Both the position numbers and the translations under genes were made by a program. Of a DNA stretch of 9,916 nucleotides, positions 1 through 7,423 are shown one piece after another (positions within the stretch are counted from its first letter, which is position 1; each line of letters starts with the position of its first letter). The notes beneath the pieces are model-generated. The model did not search any database. It was not told where the DNA came from and worked only from the letters and a program-made list of their open reading frames with translations. This DNA is from Flavobacteriales bacterium (GTDB taxonomy: Bacteria; Bacteroidota; Bacteroidia; Flavobacteriales; BACL11). The DNA lies in the NCBI GenBank assembly GCA_002730985.1, contig PCBP01000067.1, positions 1 through 9,916 on the forward strand, given 5' to 3'.

Positions 1-122
1 TAAAAGAAACAAAAAATGAAATGCAAAAAATGGCAAAATCATTACATTTTGTAGAAGCAGGAAAATTGAGAGATAAATTATTTGAATTAGAAAAAATTAG
101 ATCAAAAAAAAAGCGGGCTTAA
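1..122 (+). CDS. uvrB: UvrABC system protein B, C-terminal end (partial)
   Basis: Only the last 39 codons are in the window, in the frame starting at base 3 and ending with TAA at 120-122. The residues include NEMQKMAKSLHFVEAGKLRD followed by KLFELEKIR and a basic tail KKKRA. This is the UVR helical hairpin that ends UvrB, which contacts UvrC in nucleotide excision repair; the pattern of E-M-x-x-x-A-x-x-L-x-F-x-x-A-x-x-L-R-D is the family signature. UvrC and McsA carry related UVR motifs, but in UvrC the motif is internal, whereas here it ends the protein, as in UvrB. The stop codon lies inside the left arm of a terminator hairpin. The upstream helicase domains are outside the window, so the assignment rests on this motif alone. 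Confidence 0.8.
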   Translation, partial: KETKNEMQKMAKSLHFVEAGKLRDKLFELEKIRSKKKRA

Positions 123-136
123 AAAGTCCGCTTTTT
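104..136. terminator. Bidirectional rho-independent terminator between uvrB and csp
   Basis: Arms 108-120 and 124-136 form a 13-bp stem (one G:U pair) with an AAA loop. Reading plus, the hairpin ends in five T; reading minus it is followed by T residues from the A run at 104-112, giving a strong U tract. It therefore serves both convergent genes and looks stronger for the minus-strand csp transcript. The left arm covers the last codons and part of the stop of uvrB. Confidence 0.88.
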
Positions 137-159
137 AAATTACAAATTATATTTTGCGA

Positions 160-357
160 TTAAGCACTTTCAATTGTTTTTGCAACTGGTCCTTTTTCAC
201 CTTCAGCAGCTTCAAATGTTACTGAAGCACCCTCCTTAAGAGTTTTGTAACCTTCAGATTGAATTTCTTGAAAATGTGCAAAGTAATCAGTTCCATCTGA
301 ACCTTCGATAAAACCATAACCTTTACTTCCATTAAACCATTTTACTTTTCCTTCCAT
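160..357 (-). CDS. Cold shock domain protein (CspA family)
   Basis: A 65-residue single cold-shock domain protein, the normal length for bacterial Csp. It starts MEGKVKWFNGSKGYGFIEG: the KWFN strand, RNP1 (KGYGFI, residues 12-17) and an RNP2 variant (DYFAHF, 24-29, where VFVHF is usual) supply the aromatic surface (W7, F9, F16, F26, H28) that binds single-stranded RNA or DNA. Such proteins act in the cytoplasm as RNA chaperones and often melt structure in mRNAs after cold shock or during rapid growth. It has its own promoter inside the end of folD, a short leader with a hairpin, and a strong terminator after it, so it is a stand-alone unit. The exact csp paralogue (cspA, cspC etc.) cannot be told from sequence. 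Confidence 0.95.
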   Translation of the reverse strand: MEGKVKWFNGSKGYGFIEGSDGTDYFAHFQEIQSEGYKTLKEGASVTFEAAEGEKGPVAKTIESA

Positions 358-384
358 AATTGTTTTTAAAATTTATTAATACTA

Positions 385-400
385 GTAGGAACAACCCTAC
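385..400 (-). other. Small hairpin at the 5' end of the csp leader
   Basis: GTAGG and CCTAC pair around a 6-base loop (GTTGTT on the minus strand). It lies about 10 bases downstream of the promoter -7 element, so it would sit almost at the 5' end of the csp mRNA. A 5'-terminal stem can slow mRNA decay, and csp leaders are often structured; the stem is only 5 bp, so function is inferred. Confidence 0.4.
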
Positions 401-410
401 AAAAACTTTG

Positions 411-437
411 CAAATATAATAAAAAATTAGTAAACAA
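411..437 (-). promoter_or_regulatory. csp promoter (Bacteroidota type)
   Basis: The minus strand has TATATTTG at 418-411, matching the Bacteroidota -7 consensus TAnnTTTG, followed by CA. A TTG at 437-435 lies 16 bases upstream, close to the usual -33 spacing. The -33 element lies in the last codons of folD. Predicted start is near 404, giving a leader of roughly 47 bases before the ATG at 357. Confidence 0.7.
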
Positions 438-1305
438 CTCTTTTTGCTGATTTTAAAGTGTTTTTCAATAACATTGCAATAGTCATTGGACCTACTCCTC
501 CAGGAACAGGAGTAATAAAGCTACACTTGTTCTTAACTCCCTCAAAAGCAACATCACCCAGAAGTTTCCAGCCACTCTTTGTTGTATTTGACCTTACTCT
601 TGTAATGCCAACATCAATGATACACACCCCATCTTTTACCATATCAGTAGTAATAAACTCTGATTTCCCAAGAGCAACAATTAAAATATCAGCAGTCTTG
701 GTTATATCCTTAAGATTTTGAGTCCTACTATGAGTTAGTGTAACTGTACAATTACCTGGATTATTATTTCTTGCCATCAAAATACTTATAGGAGAACCCA
801 CAATATGACTTCTACCAATAACCACACAGTGTTTCCCTGCAGTCTCAACATTGTACCTTCCTAAGAGTTCTAGGATGCCAGCAGGAGTAGCAGGAAGATA
901 AGTAGGTAAGTTCAAGGCCATCCTACCAATATTCTGAGGATGGAAACCATCTACATCTATTATTGGATCTATTGCCTGCGTAATTTTCATCTCATCAATA
1001 TGATCAGGCAATGGCAATTGTACAATTAGACCATCTATATCTTTATTATTATTTATTTCCTCTATCTCAGATAATAAATCTGACTCTAATACCTTATTGT
1101 CTAGACGAACTAAGGTAGACCTAAAACCAACTTCCTTACATGCCCTTACTTTTGCACTCACATATGTTTCGCTTGCGCCATCAGTTCCTACTAAAATAGC
1201 TGCTAAATGTGGCTTCTTACTACCAGCAGCAATTAAAGAAGACACCTCAACTGCTATCTCTTCTTTTATATCATTAGCTGTTTTTCTCCCGTCTAATAAA
1301 ATCAT
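427..1305 (-). CDS. folD: Bifunctional methylenetetrahydrofolate dehydrogenase / cyclohydrolase
   Basis: FolD converts 5,10-methylene-THF to 5,10-methenyl-THF with NADP and then hydrolyses it to 10-formyl-THF, supplying C1 units for purines and fMet-tRNA formylation. The 292-residue length is normal. The catalytic YVSAK motif is at 48-52 (Lys52), DGLIVQLPLP at 91-100, DVDGFHPQNIG at 117-127, the Rossmann nucleotide site GRSHIVGSP at 164-172, and the C-terminal PVPGGVGPMT at 266-275. All key elements are present, so it should be active. It begins 6 bases after the ffh stop and has no promoter motif in that gap, so it is co-transcribed with ffh. No terminator is visible after it; the csp promoter begins inside its last codons, so some transcripts may run on into csp. 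Confidence 0.97.
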   Translation of the reverse strand: MILLDGRKTANDIKEEIAVEVSSLIAAGSKKPHLAAILVGTDGASETYVSAKVRACKEVGFRSTLVRLDNKVLESDLLSEIEEINNNKDIDGLIVQLPLPDHIDEMKITQAIDPIIDVDGFHPQNIGRMALNLPTYLPATPAGILELLGRYNVETAGKHCVVIGRSHIVGSPISILMARNNNPGNCTVTLTHSRTQNLKDITKTADILIVALGKSEFITTDMVKDGVCIIDVGITRVRSNTTKSGWKLLGDVAFEGVKNKCSFITPVPGGVGPMTIAMLLKNTLKSAKRVVY

Positions 1306-1311
1306 AGCTAT

Positions 1312-2655
1312 TTATACCCTTGGCATTCCACCCTTTCCTTGCATCATTTGCATCATCTGTTTACCCCCCCCTCCTTGCATCATCTTCATCATTTTACCCA
1401 TCTGATTAAATTGCTTTATAAGTTGATTTACCTCTACTACTGATGTTCCACTACCTTCAGCAATTCGTTGCTTCCTACTACCATTTAATACATTTGGATT
1501 CTTTCTCTCATGTTCTGTCATAGAATAAATAATTGACTCGATTCCCTTAAAAGCATCATCATCAATATCAACATCTTTCATAGCTTTACCCACTCCAGGA
1601 ATCATCCCAACCAAATCTTTCATGTTTCCCATCTTTTTAACTTGCTGAATTTGCTTCAAAAAATCATCAAACCCAAATTGATTCTTAGCAATTTTTTTCT
1701 GCACCTTCCTGGCTTCTTCCTCATCAAACTGTTGCTGAGCACGCTCTACTAATGAAATAACATCTCCCATTCCTAAAATTCGGCTAGCCATCCTATCAGG
1801 ATGAAAAACATCTAGACCATCCATCTTCTCAGAGGTCCCAATAAACTTAATTGGTTTGCTAACCACTGAACGAATCGTTAGTGCCGCTCCACCTCTAGTA
1901 TCACCATCTAACTTTGTAAGTACAACCCCATCAAAATCTAGCTTATCATTAAAGGTTTTAGCAGTATTTACAGCATCCTGTCCAGTCATTGCATCAACAA
2001 CAAATAATATCTCATTGGGATTGGTCTCATTCTTAATATTTGCAATCTCTTTCATCATCTGCTCGTCAACTGCTAAACGCCCAGCTGTATCTATAATAAC
2101 TACATTCTGCCCTCTTGCTTTAGCATGTTTTATAGCATTCTTTGCAATCTCAACAGGGTCTTGACTTTCTCTATCCTGATATATATCAACAGCTACCTGC
2201 TCAGCTAAAACACCAAGCTGATCAATAGCAGCAGGACGATAAACATCACAAGCAACTAATAATGGACGCTTGTTCTTCTTACTTTTAAGATGTAAAGCTA
2301 ATTTAGCTGAGAAAGTAGTTTTACCACTACCCTGTAACCCAGCAATTAAGATCACTGTTAGACCACCAGAAAGATTAAGCTCTGAATGCTCACTACCCAT
2401 AAGTGAAGCTAGCTCGTCTTTCATTATTTTAGTAAGTAATTGCCCCGGATCAATAGCTGTTAGTACTTTCTGTCCCAAGGCTTTCTCCTTAACATTTGCA
2501 GTAAATGATTTTGCAGTATTAAAATCAACATCAGCTGAAAGAAGCGCTCTTCTAATTTCTTTCATTGTTTGAGCAACATTTATTTCAGAGATGGTTCCTT
2601 GACCTTTAAGTACTTTAAAAGCCTTCTCTAGTTTTTCTGATAAATTTTCAAACAT
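1312..2655 (-). CDS. ffh: Signal recognition particle GTPase Ffh (SRP54)
   Basis: Ffh with 4.5S RNA binds signal sequences of nascent membrane proteins and docks with FtsY. At 447 residues it is full length. The N domain helical bundle covers about 1-95; the G domain shows the P-loop GLQGSGKTT (106-114), the SRP-specific insertion with ACDVYRPAAIDQL (135-147), DTAGR (189-193) and TKLDGDTRGG (247-256). The M domain follows from about 325, with the RNA-binding helix-turn-helix RKQRIAEGSG (394-403) and a methionine- and glycine-rich tail (about 419-444) that lines the signal-peptide groove. The start is placed at the conserved MFENLSEKLE. A well-spaced promoter lies directly upstream; folD follows after 6 bases. 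The 4.5S RNA gene is not in this window. Confidence 0.98.
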   Translation of the reverse strand: MFENLSEKLEKAFKVLKGQGTISEINVAQTMKEIRRALLSADVDFNTAKSFTANVKEKALGQKVLTAIDPGQLLTKIMKDELASLMGSEHSELNLSGGLTVILIAGLQGSGKTTFSAKLALHLKSKKNKRPLLVACDVYRPAAIDQLGVLAEQVAVDIYQDRESQDPVEIAKNAIKHAKARGQNVVIIDTAGRLAVDEQMMKEIANIKNETNPNEILFVVDAMTGQDAVNTAKTFNDKLDFDGVVLTKLDGDTRGGAALTIRSVVSKPIKFIGTSEKMDGLDVFHPDRMASRILGMGDVISLVERAQQQFDEEEARKVQKKIAKNQFGFDDFLKQIQQVKKMGNMKDLVGMIPGVGKAMKDVDIDDDAFKGIESIIYSMTEHERKNPNVLNGSRKQRIAEGSGTSVVEVNQLIKQFNQMGKMMKMMQGGGGKQMMQMMQGKGGMPRV

Positions 2656-2676
2656 TTATTTTCTTTTTATATAGTA

Positions 2677-2705
2677 CAAAAGTAATCATTTCATTGACTA
2701 ATCAA
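2677..2705 (-). promoter_or_regulatory. ffh-folD promoter
   Basis: TACTTTTG at 2684-2677 on the minus strand matches the -7 consensus TAnnTTTG. A TTG at 2705-2703 lies exactly 18 bases upstream, within the Bacteroidota -33 spacing; it overlaps the last codons of rimO. This is the best two-part promoter in the window. Predicted start near 2671, with a leader of about 15 bases. Confidence 0.75.
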
Positions 2706-4011
2706 CTACCACGCCATACAAATCAAAATGATCTACCTTTTCTATCTTTACATTCGCAAAATCACCAATTCTAATGTAAGTATCTTCTGCTCTCACTAAA
2801 ACCTCATTATCTACATCAGGAGAGTCAAACTCAGTACGCCCAATAAAGTAATTTCCTTCCTTACGATCAAATAACACTTTAAAAACCCTACCTATCTTGT
2901 CTTGATTTAACTCCCAAGAAATATGCGTTTGTAAATCCATGATCTCCTCTGCTCTTGCCTTCTTTATTTTATCTGGGACGTCATCCTCTAGATTATAAGC
3001 TAAAGTGTTTTCTTCATGTGAATAAGTAAATACACCTAACCTATCAAACTTAGTATCCTGCACCCATTGTATTAACTCTTGAAATCTTTCATTAGTTTCT
3101 CCTGGGTATCCAACTATTAGAGTAGTTCTAATAGCGATACCAGGAACTTTAACCCTAAAACTCTCTATTAGAGCGTCTATTTTCTCACGAGAAGCACCTC
3201 TTTTCATTGATTTCAAAAGATCATCATTGATATGCTGTAAAGGGATATCAATATAATTACAAATCTTATTATTAGTCCTTATAACATCTAATACATCCTC
3301 TGGAAATCCTGTTGGAAAAGCATAATGTAGCCGAATCCACTCCACTCCCTCTACTTTTGACAACTGAGTTAATAGATCTGCCAACCTTCTTTTTTTATAG
3401 ATGTCTAAACCATAAAAAGTTAGATCCTGGGCAATAAGTATTAGTTCCTTTATACCATTTTTAGTTAGATATTCCGCTTCTTTCACCAACTGCTCAATAG
3501 GTGTTGATCTATGCTTACCTCTCATTAATGGAATAGCGCAAAATGAACAAGGTCTATCACACCCTTCTGAAATCTTTAAATAAGCATAATGATTAGGTGT
3601 AGTAGTTAATCTTTCTCCTAATAATTCATGTTTATAGTCAGCATCTAATACTTTTAGTAATTTTGGTAAATCTGTGGTCCCAAAATATTGATCCACATCT
3701 GGTATATCTTTTTCCAAATCAGACTTATATCTTTCAGATAGACATCCAGTAACATATAATCTATCAATTTCACCAGATTCTTTCCTTTGAGCTTGCTCTA
3801 ATATTGCATTTATCGACTCTTCTTTGGCATTATCAATAAAACCACATGTGTTCACAACAACAATATTAGCATCCTCTTTCTCTGACTCATGATCAACAGA
3901 AATCTTATTTGCTAAAAGCTGCCCCATCAAAACCTCAGAATCATACACATTCTTTGAGCAACCCAAAGTTATGATATTTATTTTATTCTTTCTGAGCGAT
4001 TTTGTGCGCAT
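2698..4011 (-). CDS. rimO: Ribosomal protein S12 (uS12) methylthiotransferase RimO
   Basis: RimO is a radical-SAM enzyme that adds a methylthio group to a conserved Asp of ribosomal protein S12 near the decoding centre. The 437 residues hold the N-terminal MTTase domain with its three cluster cysteines (C18 in TLGCSKN, C56 in NTCGF, C90 in TGCLSERY), the radical-SAM core with CDRPCSFC (C151, C155, C158), and a C-terminal TRAM-like domain from about 370. The motifs TLGCSKNVYDSE and SEGCDRPCSFCAIPLMRG point to RimO rather than the tRNA enzyme MiaB. Its ATG overlaps the ftsY stop as TAATG, so translation is probably coupled to ftsY. No terminator is visible after it; the ffh promoter begins at its end. 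Confidence 0.97.
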   Translation of the reverse strand: MRTKSLRKNKINIITLGCSKNVYDSEVLMGQLLANKISVDHESEKEDANIVVVNTCGFIDNAKEESINAILEQAQRKESGEIDRLYVTGCLSERYKSDLEKDIPDVDQYFGTTDLPKLLKVLDADYKHELLGERLTTTPNHYAYLKISEGCDRPCSFCAIPLMRGKHRSTPIEQLVKEAEYLTKNGIKELILIAQDLTFYGLDIYKKRRLADLLTQLSKVEGVEWIRLHYAFPTGFPEDVLDVIRTNNKICNYIDIPLQHINDDLLKSMKRGASREKIDALIESFRVKVPGIAIRTTLIVGYPGETNERFQELIQWVQDTKFDRLGVFTYSHEENTLAYNLEDDVPDKIKKARAEEIMDLQTHISWELNQDKIGRVFKVLFDRKEGNYFIGRTEFDSPDVDNEVLVRAEDTYIRIGDFANVKIEKVDHFDLYGVVVD

Positions 4012-5279
4012 TAGTTAAAAAGTGATTCTACAAATTCCTCTTTATTAAATTTTTGCAAATCATTAACTCCTTCACCTACTCCAATATAACGAACAGGGAT
4101 TTTGAATTGATCAGAAATTCCAATTACAACACCACCTTTTGCTGTGCCGTCTAACTTAGTTAATGCTATTGAATCCACCTCTGTAGCAGATGTAAATTGT
4201 TTCGCTTGTTCTATTGCATTTTGCCCAGTCGAAGCATCCAAAACTAACATAACATCATGGGGAGCTTCAAGAATTACCTTTCCCATTACACTTCTAATCT
4301 TACCTAATTCACGCATCAAATTCACATTGTTATGCAATCTTCCTGCAGTATCAATTATCACAACATCTGCACCACTTGCTTTTGCAGATTGTATCGTGTC
4401 AAAAGCTACTGATGCAGGATCAGATCCCATATCTTGTTTGACAATATCCACTCCAACCCTTTCAGCCCATATGACCAACTGATCAACTGCAGCCGCTCTG
4501 AAAGTGTCTGCTGCTCCTAAAACTACCTTCTTTCCTTGTTGTTTAAATTGATGTGCTAATTTACCAATAGTAGTTGTTTTACCTACACCATTTACTCCAA
4601 CTATCATGATAACATAAGGCTCATCAATATCAGGAATTTCATCATAAGAATCTTGCATTAATAATGATATTTCTTCTGCTAAGAAATTATTCAATTCTGA
4701 AGTATTGATATATTTATCTCTTTCAACTCTCTCCTCTAGTTTCTCAATAATTCTTATAGTAGTTTCCACACCTATATCGGAGCTAATCAAAGCTTCTTCT
4801 ATTTCATCAAGAGCTGACTCATCAATAGTTGATTTACCTGCAACAGTTCTTGCTAATCTACCAAAGAAACTTTCTTTAGTTTTTCTAAGACCTGCATCAA
4901 GCCTTTCTTTCTTAGTCTTTAACTCTATTTTAACCTCAGGGTCTAGCTCTGGCTCAGGGTCTGGCTCAGATTCTGGATCTGGATCTGGCTCAGGGTCTAG
5001 CTCTGGCTCAGGGTCTGGATCTGGGTCTGGCTCAGGGTCTGGCTCAGGGTCTGGATCTGGGTCTGGGTCTGGCTCAGGGTCTGGCTCAGGGTCTGGCTCT
5101 GGCTCAGGGTCTGGCTCTGGCTCAGATTCCGTGTCATTTTCTTCGATAGGTTCTACAACAGATTCTGCTTCTAATACAGATTTCTTTTCTTTTCGCGCAA
5201 CATCTTTCTCAGATAACCCTTCTTCTTTCTTATCCTCTTTCGATTTAAAAAACCCCTTTACCTTATCAAATAGCCCCAT
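4011..5279 (-). CDS. ftsY: Signal recognition particle receptor FtsY, with Glu/Asp-Pro repeat linker
   Basis: FtsY is the membrane-associated SRP receptor GTPase that docks the Ffh-ribosome complex and hands the nascent chain to the translocon. The 422 residues divide into a basic amphipathic start ([18 protein letters not shown]) fit for membrane binding, an acidic A region with an unusual run of about 65 residues of EP/DP dipeptides (about 51-115), then the N domain (about 120-215) and G domain. The G domain has GVNGVGKTT (228-236), [11 protein letters not shown] (258-268), DTAGR (310-314), [10 protein letters not shown] (374-383) and GVGEGVNDL near the C-terminus. All GTPase motifs are intact. 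The gene lies 20 bases after a terminator-like hairpin and its stop overlaps the rimO start. The A region is naturally variable between species; the dipeptide regularity here is not. Confidence 0.97.
   Translation of the reverse strand: MGLFDKVKGFFKSKEDKKEEGLSEKDVARKEKKSVLEAESVVEPIEENDTESEPEPDPEPEPDPEPDPEPDPDPDPDPEPDPEPDPDPDPEPELDPEPDPDPESEPDPEPELDPEVKIELKTKKERLDAGLRKTKESFFGRLARTVAGKSTIDESALDEIEEALISSDIGVETTIRIIEKLEERVERDKYINTSELNNFLAEEISLLMQDSYDEIPDIDEPYVIMIVGVNGVGKTTTIGKLAHQFKQQGKKVVLGAADTFRAAAVDQLVIWAERVGVDIVKQDMGSDPASVAFDTIQSAKASGADVVIIDTAGRLHNNVNLMRELGKIRSVMGKVILEAPHDVMLVLDASTGQNAIEQAKQFTSATEVDSIALTKLDGTAKGGVVIGISDQFKIPVRYIGVGEGVNDLQKFNKEEFVESLFN
4932..5132. repeat. In-frame tandem repeat in ftsY (EPDP-coding)
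   Basis: The plus strand is built almost wholly of ctggct/cagggt/ctggat/ctgggt hexamers. The 12-mer ggctcagggtct occurs exactly at eight places (4951, 4987, 5005, 5029, 5041, 5071, 5083, 5101), mixed with 6-base variants. On the coding strand this reads Asp-Pro-Glu-Pro. Units are multiples of 6 bases, so gain or loss of copies would keep the frame. The bases are richer in G and C than the flanking gene. Confidence 0.93.
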
Positions 5280-5297
5280 AAATTAGTATGTTTTATA

Positions 5298-5333
5298 AAT
5301 AAAAAAGCCTCTTTCTGTCTTTGAAAGAAGCTT
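5298..5333 (-). terminator. Terminator or attenuator between the DUF4295 gene and ftsY
   Basis: On the minus strand AAGCTTCTTTC (5333-5323) pairs with GAAAGAGGCTT (5315-5305): 11 bp with one G:U, loop of 7, followed by TTTTTT then ATTT. There is no T run on the plus side, so it acts on minus-strand transcripts only. It lies between ribosomal-protein genes and ftsY with about 20 bases left before the ftsY ATG and no TAnnTTTG motif in the gap, so partial read-through is likely. Confidence 0.8.
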
Positions 5334-5356
5334 ATAATCTAATATATAACCAAATG

Positions 5357-5509
5357 TTATTTTTTTCCAAAAAATTCCTTCACCTTATCCTTTGGAACAA
5401 TCTCAGCCTTAAAAGAATAAGATCCAGTATTTGATTTAACCAGCTTCACAGCCTTTGTGAAAGCCTTAGCTCCTTTTTTCTGTAATGATGCTACTGTCTT
5501 CTTTGCCAT
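5357..5509 (-). CDS. DUF4295 family small ribosome-associated protein
   Basis: A 50-residue basic protein starting MAKKTVASLQKKGAKAFTKA and ending KDKVKEFFGKK, with TGSYSFKAEIVP in the middle. It matches the DUF4295 family found next to rpmG in Bacteroidota. From memory, this family was recognised in a Flavobacterium ribosome structure as a large-subunit protein named bL38; I hold that less firmly than the family call. It is rich in lysine (about a quarter of residues), as expected for an rRNA-binding protein. The gap to rpmG is 6 bases, so the two are co-translated from one mRNA. A terminator-like hairpin follows. The start codon chosen gives the conserved MAKKT beginning shared with many family members. 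Confidence 0.9.
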   Translation of the reverse strand: MAKKTVASLQKKGAKAFTKAVKLVKSNTGSYSFKAEIVPKDKVKEFFGKK

Positions 5510-5515
5510 TTTCTT

Positions 5516-5698
5516 TTATTTTATTTCTTTATGAAGAGTCATTTTTTTCATAATAGGATTAAATTTTTTTAACTCAATCCTATCTGGAGTGTTCTTCTTA
5601 TTTTTAGTTGTAATATAACGGGATGTTCCTGCTAAACCACTTGATTTGTGTTCAGTACACTCTAAAATAACCTGAATCCTATTTCCTTTCTTTGCCAT
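5516..5698 (-). CDS. rpmG: 50S ribosomal protein L33 (bL33)
   Basis: A 60-residue protein beginning [18 protein letters not shown], with [23 protein letters not shown], the core of bL33, which sits near the E site of the large subunit. Only one cysteine (C14) is present, so this is the zinc-free (C-) form of L33 rather than the four-cysteine form. A TAnnTTTG promoter lies about 23 bases upstream, and the DUF4295 gene follows after 6 bases. It is normally placed directly after rpmB in this phylum; here two unrelated genes separate them. Confidence 0.97.
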   Translation of the reverse strand: MAKKGNRIQVILECTEHKSSGLAGTSRYITTKNKKNTPDRIELKKFNPIMKKMTLHKEIK

Positions 5699-5720
5699 CT
5701 TCTAATAATTTGTTGGGCTG

Positions 5721-5728
5721 CAAATTTA
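5721..5728 (-). promoter_or_regulatory. rpmG promoter -7 element
   Basis: TAAATTTG followed by CA on the minus strand matches the Bacteroidota -7 consensus. No exact TTG is seen 17-23 bases upstream, only an A/T-rich spacer. Predicted start near 5715, leader about 17 bases. This would make rpmG, DUF4295 and, by read-through, ftsY-rimO independent of the peptidase gene upstream. Confidence 0.6.
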
Positions 5729-5755
5729 GTTAAAAAATTTAAAATTATATAACAT

Positions 5756-7402
5756 TTATTGCTTTTTAATATCTATTAAGAATAGGTCACTTCTTATCTG
5801 AAAAGCACTCCTATCAAAATGACCTAAATTTATTTCTTTGAACTCATTAGTAGGATAAATCCAGAAATCATCTTTTCCTGTATTAATCAATAATGGCATT
5901 TCAAAATTATCAATTGCGTTCCACTTACAAACCAAGGTGGTATTTCTACCTTCTTTTTCTAAATTATACTCAAACTCAGGAATATCCTTATTCTTAAGAA
6001 ACTGATTAAAAAGATAAGAAAAATCTTTATTTGTTCTTTTGTTTATGTAGTCAATTATATCCTGAGTGTCAATAACCTGATATTGAAAATTAGTAGAAAT
6101 CCCCATGATAATCTCAAACCAAAGCTGATCGTTTCCAATTAGAGTCCTTAGAGTGTGTAACATTAAAGATCCTTTAAAATACATATCAGAACTCCCTGCT
6201 TTATTTACATGATAGGGGCCTAAGACTGGTTTGTCGTTTCTTACACTCTTCTTCTGATTATTTACATAACTTAACATAGCTTTATATCCATACATACACT
6301 CCACATAAAGGACCTCCGCATAAGTGCAAAACCCCTCATGCACCCACATGTCAGCTATATCATTAGTTGTAATAGAATTTCCCCACCACTCATGTCCAGA
6401 CTCATGTACAATGATAAAATCAAAATCAAGACCATCAATATGAGAAATATTACCATAATATCCAGGTAAAAAATCATTACCATATGCTATTGCTGATTGA
6501 TGTTCCATTCCTAGATATGGAGTTTCAACCAAAGCATAACCATCATTCCAAAATGGGTAAGTACCAAAATAATTCTCAAAACATTCCATCATTGGTTTTA
6601 CCTGCTCAAAATGTTTTCTAGCTTTCTCTATGTTATCACTTAACACATAGTAATCAAGCCTTAGAGTGTCATTATCAGAAATATATTGATCTGAGAAATC
6701 AATATAATCTCCAATATTCAGGGTTACATTATAATTATTAATAGGATATGAAACAAACCATTCACTCACATTCATCCAGGAATTAAAATACTGATTCCAA
6801 ACGGACGTATCACTCCTTAAATCACCATTAGATATGATTTTTAATGGATAACGAGCTGCAACCTTTATTCGCATACTATCTGGCTCATCCGATTGATGAT
6901 CCTTGCAAGGCCACCACACACTGGCTCCTAAACCCTGACAAGACACTCCAATCCATGCATTATCATTTGAATCCTTTTCCCAAGAAAATCCGCCATCCCA
7001 TGGTGGATTAATTGCCTCCCTAGGATAACCACCATACCAAACTTTTATATTAGCTTGCTCTCCATTCTTTATCTCACGATGAAAATAAATATACACTGCA
7101 TCAAACTCTCTTAAAAACTTTATTTCTTCCCCTTCAAACTCTATAGCCATGATTTCCATATTAGCAGCTAAATCAATCTGAATACAATTAAAATCTGATA
7201 GTGCCTTAAAATGTATTGTGTTAGTTGATCGTTCAATGGATTTTTCCTGATCATCAATTACAACATTTAGGTCATAGAATGTAACATCATAACAGGTTCT
7301 AATGTCCGTAAGATTGCCTCTTAAAGAATCTTTCCTAGTGTATTCTTGAGAAAAAGAAGAAGCTGAATTTAATACTAATAGTAATACATATAACCTTTCC
7401 AT
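5756..7402 (-). CDS. Secreted M1 family zinc metallopeptidase (aminopeptidase)
   Basis: A gluzincin of the M1 (aminopeptidase N / leukotriene A4 hydrolase) family, removing N-terminal residues from peptides. The zinc site HESGH is at 333-337, with the third ligand Glu356 exactly 18 residues later (VHEGF). The exopeptidase motif reads GMEH (298-301) where GxMEN is usual, and Tyr408 (DMYFKGS) is the likely transition-state tyrosine. The N-terminal domain (about 30-250) is the M1 beta domain. Residues 1-19 (MERLYVLLLVLNSASSFSQ) look like a signal peptide, so it is exported to the periplasm or beyond. At 548 residues it is a short form without the large C-terminal helical domain or a type IX sorting domain. 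It follows the lipoprotein gene by 21 bases and is probably co-transcribed with it. Substrate cannot be told. Confidence 0.93.
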   Translation of the reverse strand: MERLYVLLLVLNSASSFSQEYTRKDSLRGNLTDIRTCYDVTFYDLNVVIDDQEKSIERSTNTIHFKALSDFNCIQIDLAANMEIMAIEFEGEEIKFLREFDAVYIYFHREIKNGEQANIKVWYGGYPREAINPPWDGGFSWEKDSNDNAWIGVSCQGLGASVWWPCKDHQSDEPDSMRIKVAARYPLKIISNGDLRSDTSVWNQYFNSWMNVSEWFVSYPINNYNVTLNIGDYIDFSDQYISDNDTLRLDYYVLSDNIEKARKHFEQVKPMMECFENYFGTYPFWNDGYALVETPYLGMEHQSAIAYGNDFLPGYYGNISHIDGLDFDFIIVHESGHEWWGNSITTNDIADMWVHEGFCTYAEVLYVECMYGYKAMLSYVNNQKKSVRNDKPVLGPYHVNKAGSSDMYFKGSLMLHTLRTLIGNDQLWFEIIMGISTNFQYQVIDTQDIIDYINKRTNKDFSYLFNQFLKNKDIPEFEYNLEKEGRNTTLVCKWNAIDNFEMPLLINTGKDDFWIYPTNEFKEINLGHFDRSAFQIRSDLFLIDIKKQ

Positions 7403-7423
7403 TTTAAAAGCTATAAGGTAATA

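Noticed and set aside
458..2572. Plus-strand open frames opposite folD and ffh (458-721, 1097-1405, 1856-2164, 2270-2572)
   Set aside because: They lie wholly or almost wholly antisense to well-recognised genes and their translations show no domain or motif.
4144..4482. Plus-strand open frame opposite the ftsY G domain, and a similar one at 9437-9622 opposite usp
   Set aside because: Shadows of conserved coding sequence; no motif, no promoter element nearby.
4932..5132. CRISPR array or mobile repeat
   Set aside because: Units are 6-12 bases with no spacers and the stretch is in frame within ftsY.
4932..5132. G-quadruplex on the plus strand of the repeat
   Set aside because: Many GG/GGG runs exist, but mostly of two or three G with interruptions, and the mRNA strand is the C-rich one; support is too weak to claim.
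4705..5286. Plus-strand open frame with a long Ser-Gly repeat opposite ftsY
   Set aside because: It is the complement of the FtsY EPDP repeat and FtsY is a complete, motif-rich gene; repeats of 6 bases keep the antisense frame open by themselves.
5699..5760. Terminator after the M1 peptidase
   Set aside because: Only A/T-only weak pairing is present; no stem with G:C pairs, so I do not call one.
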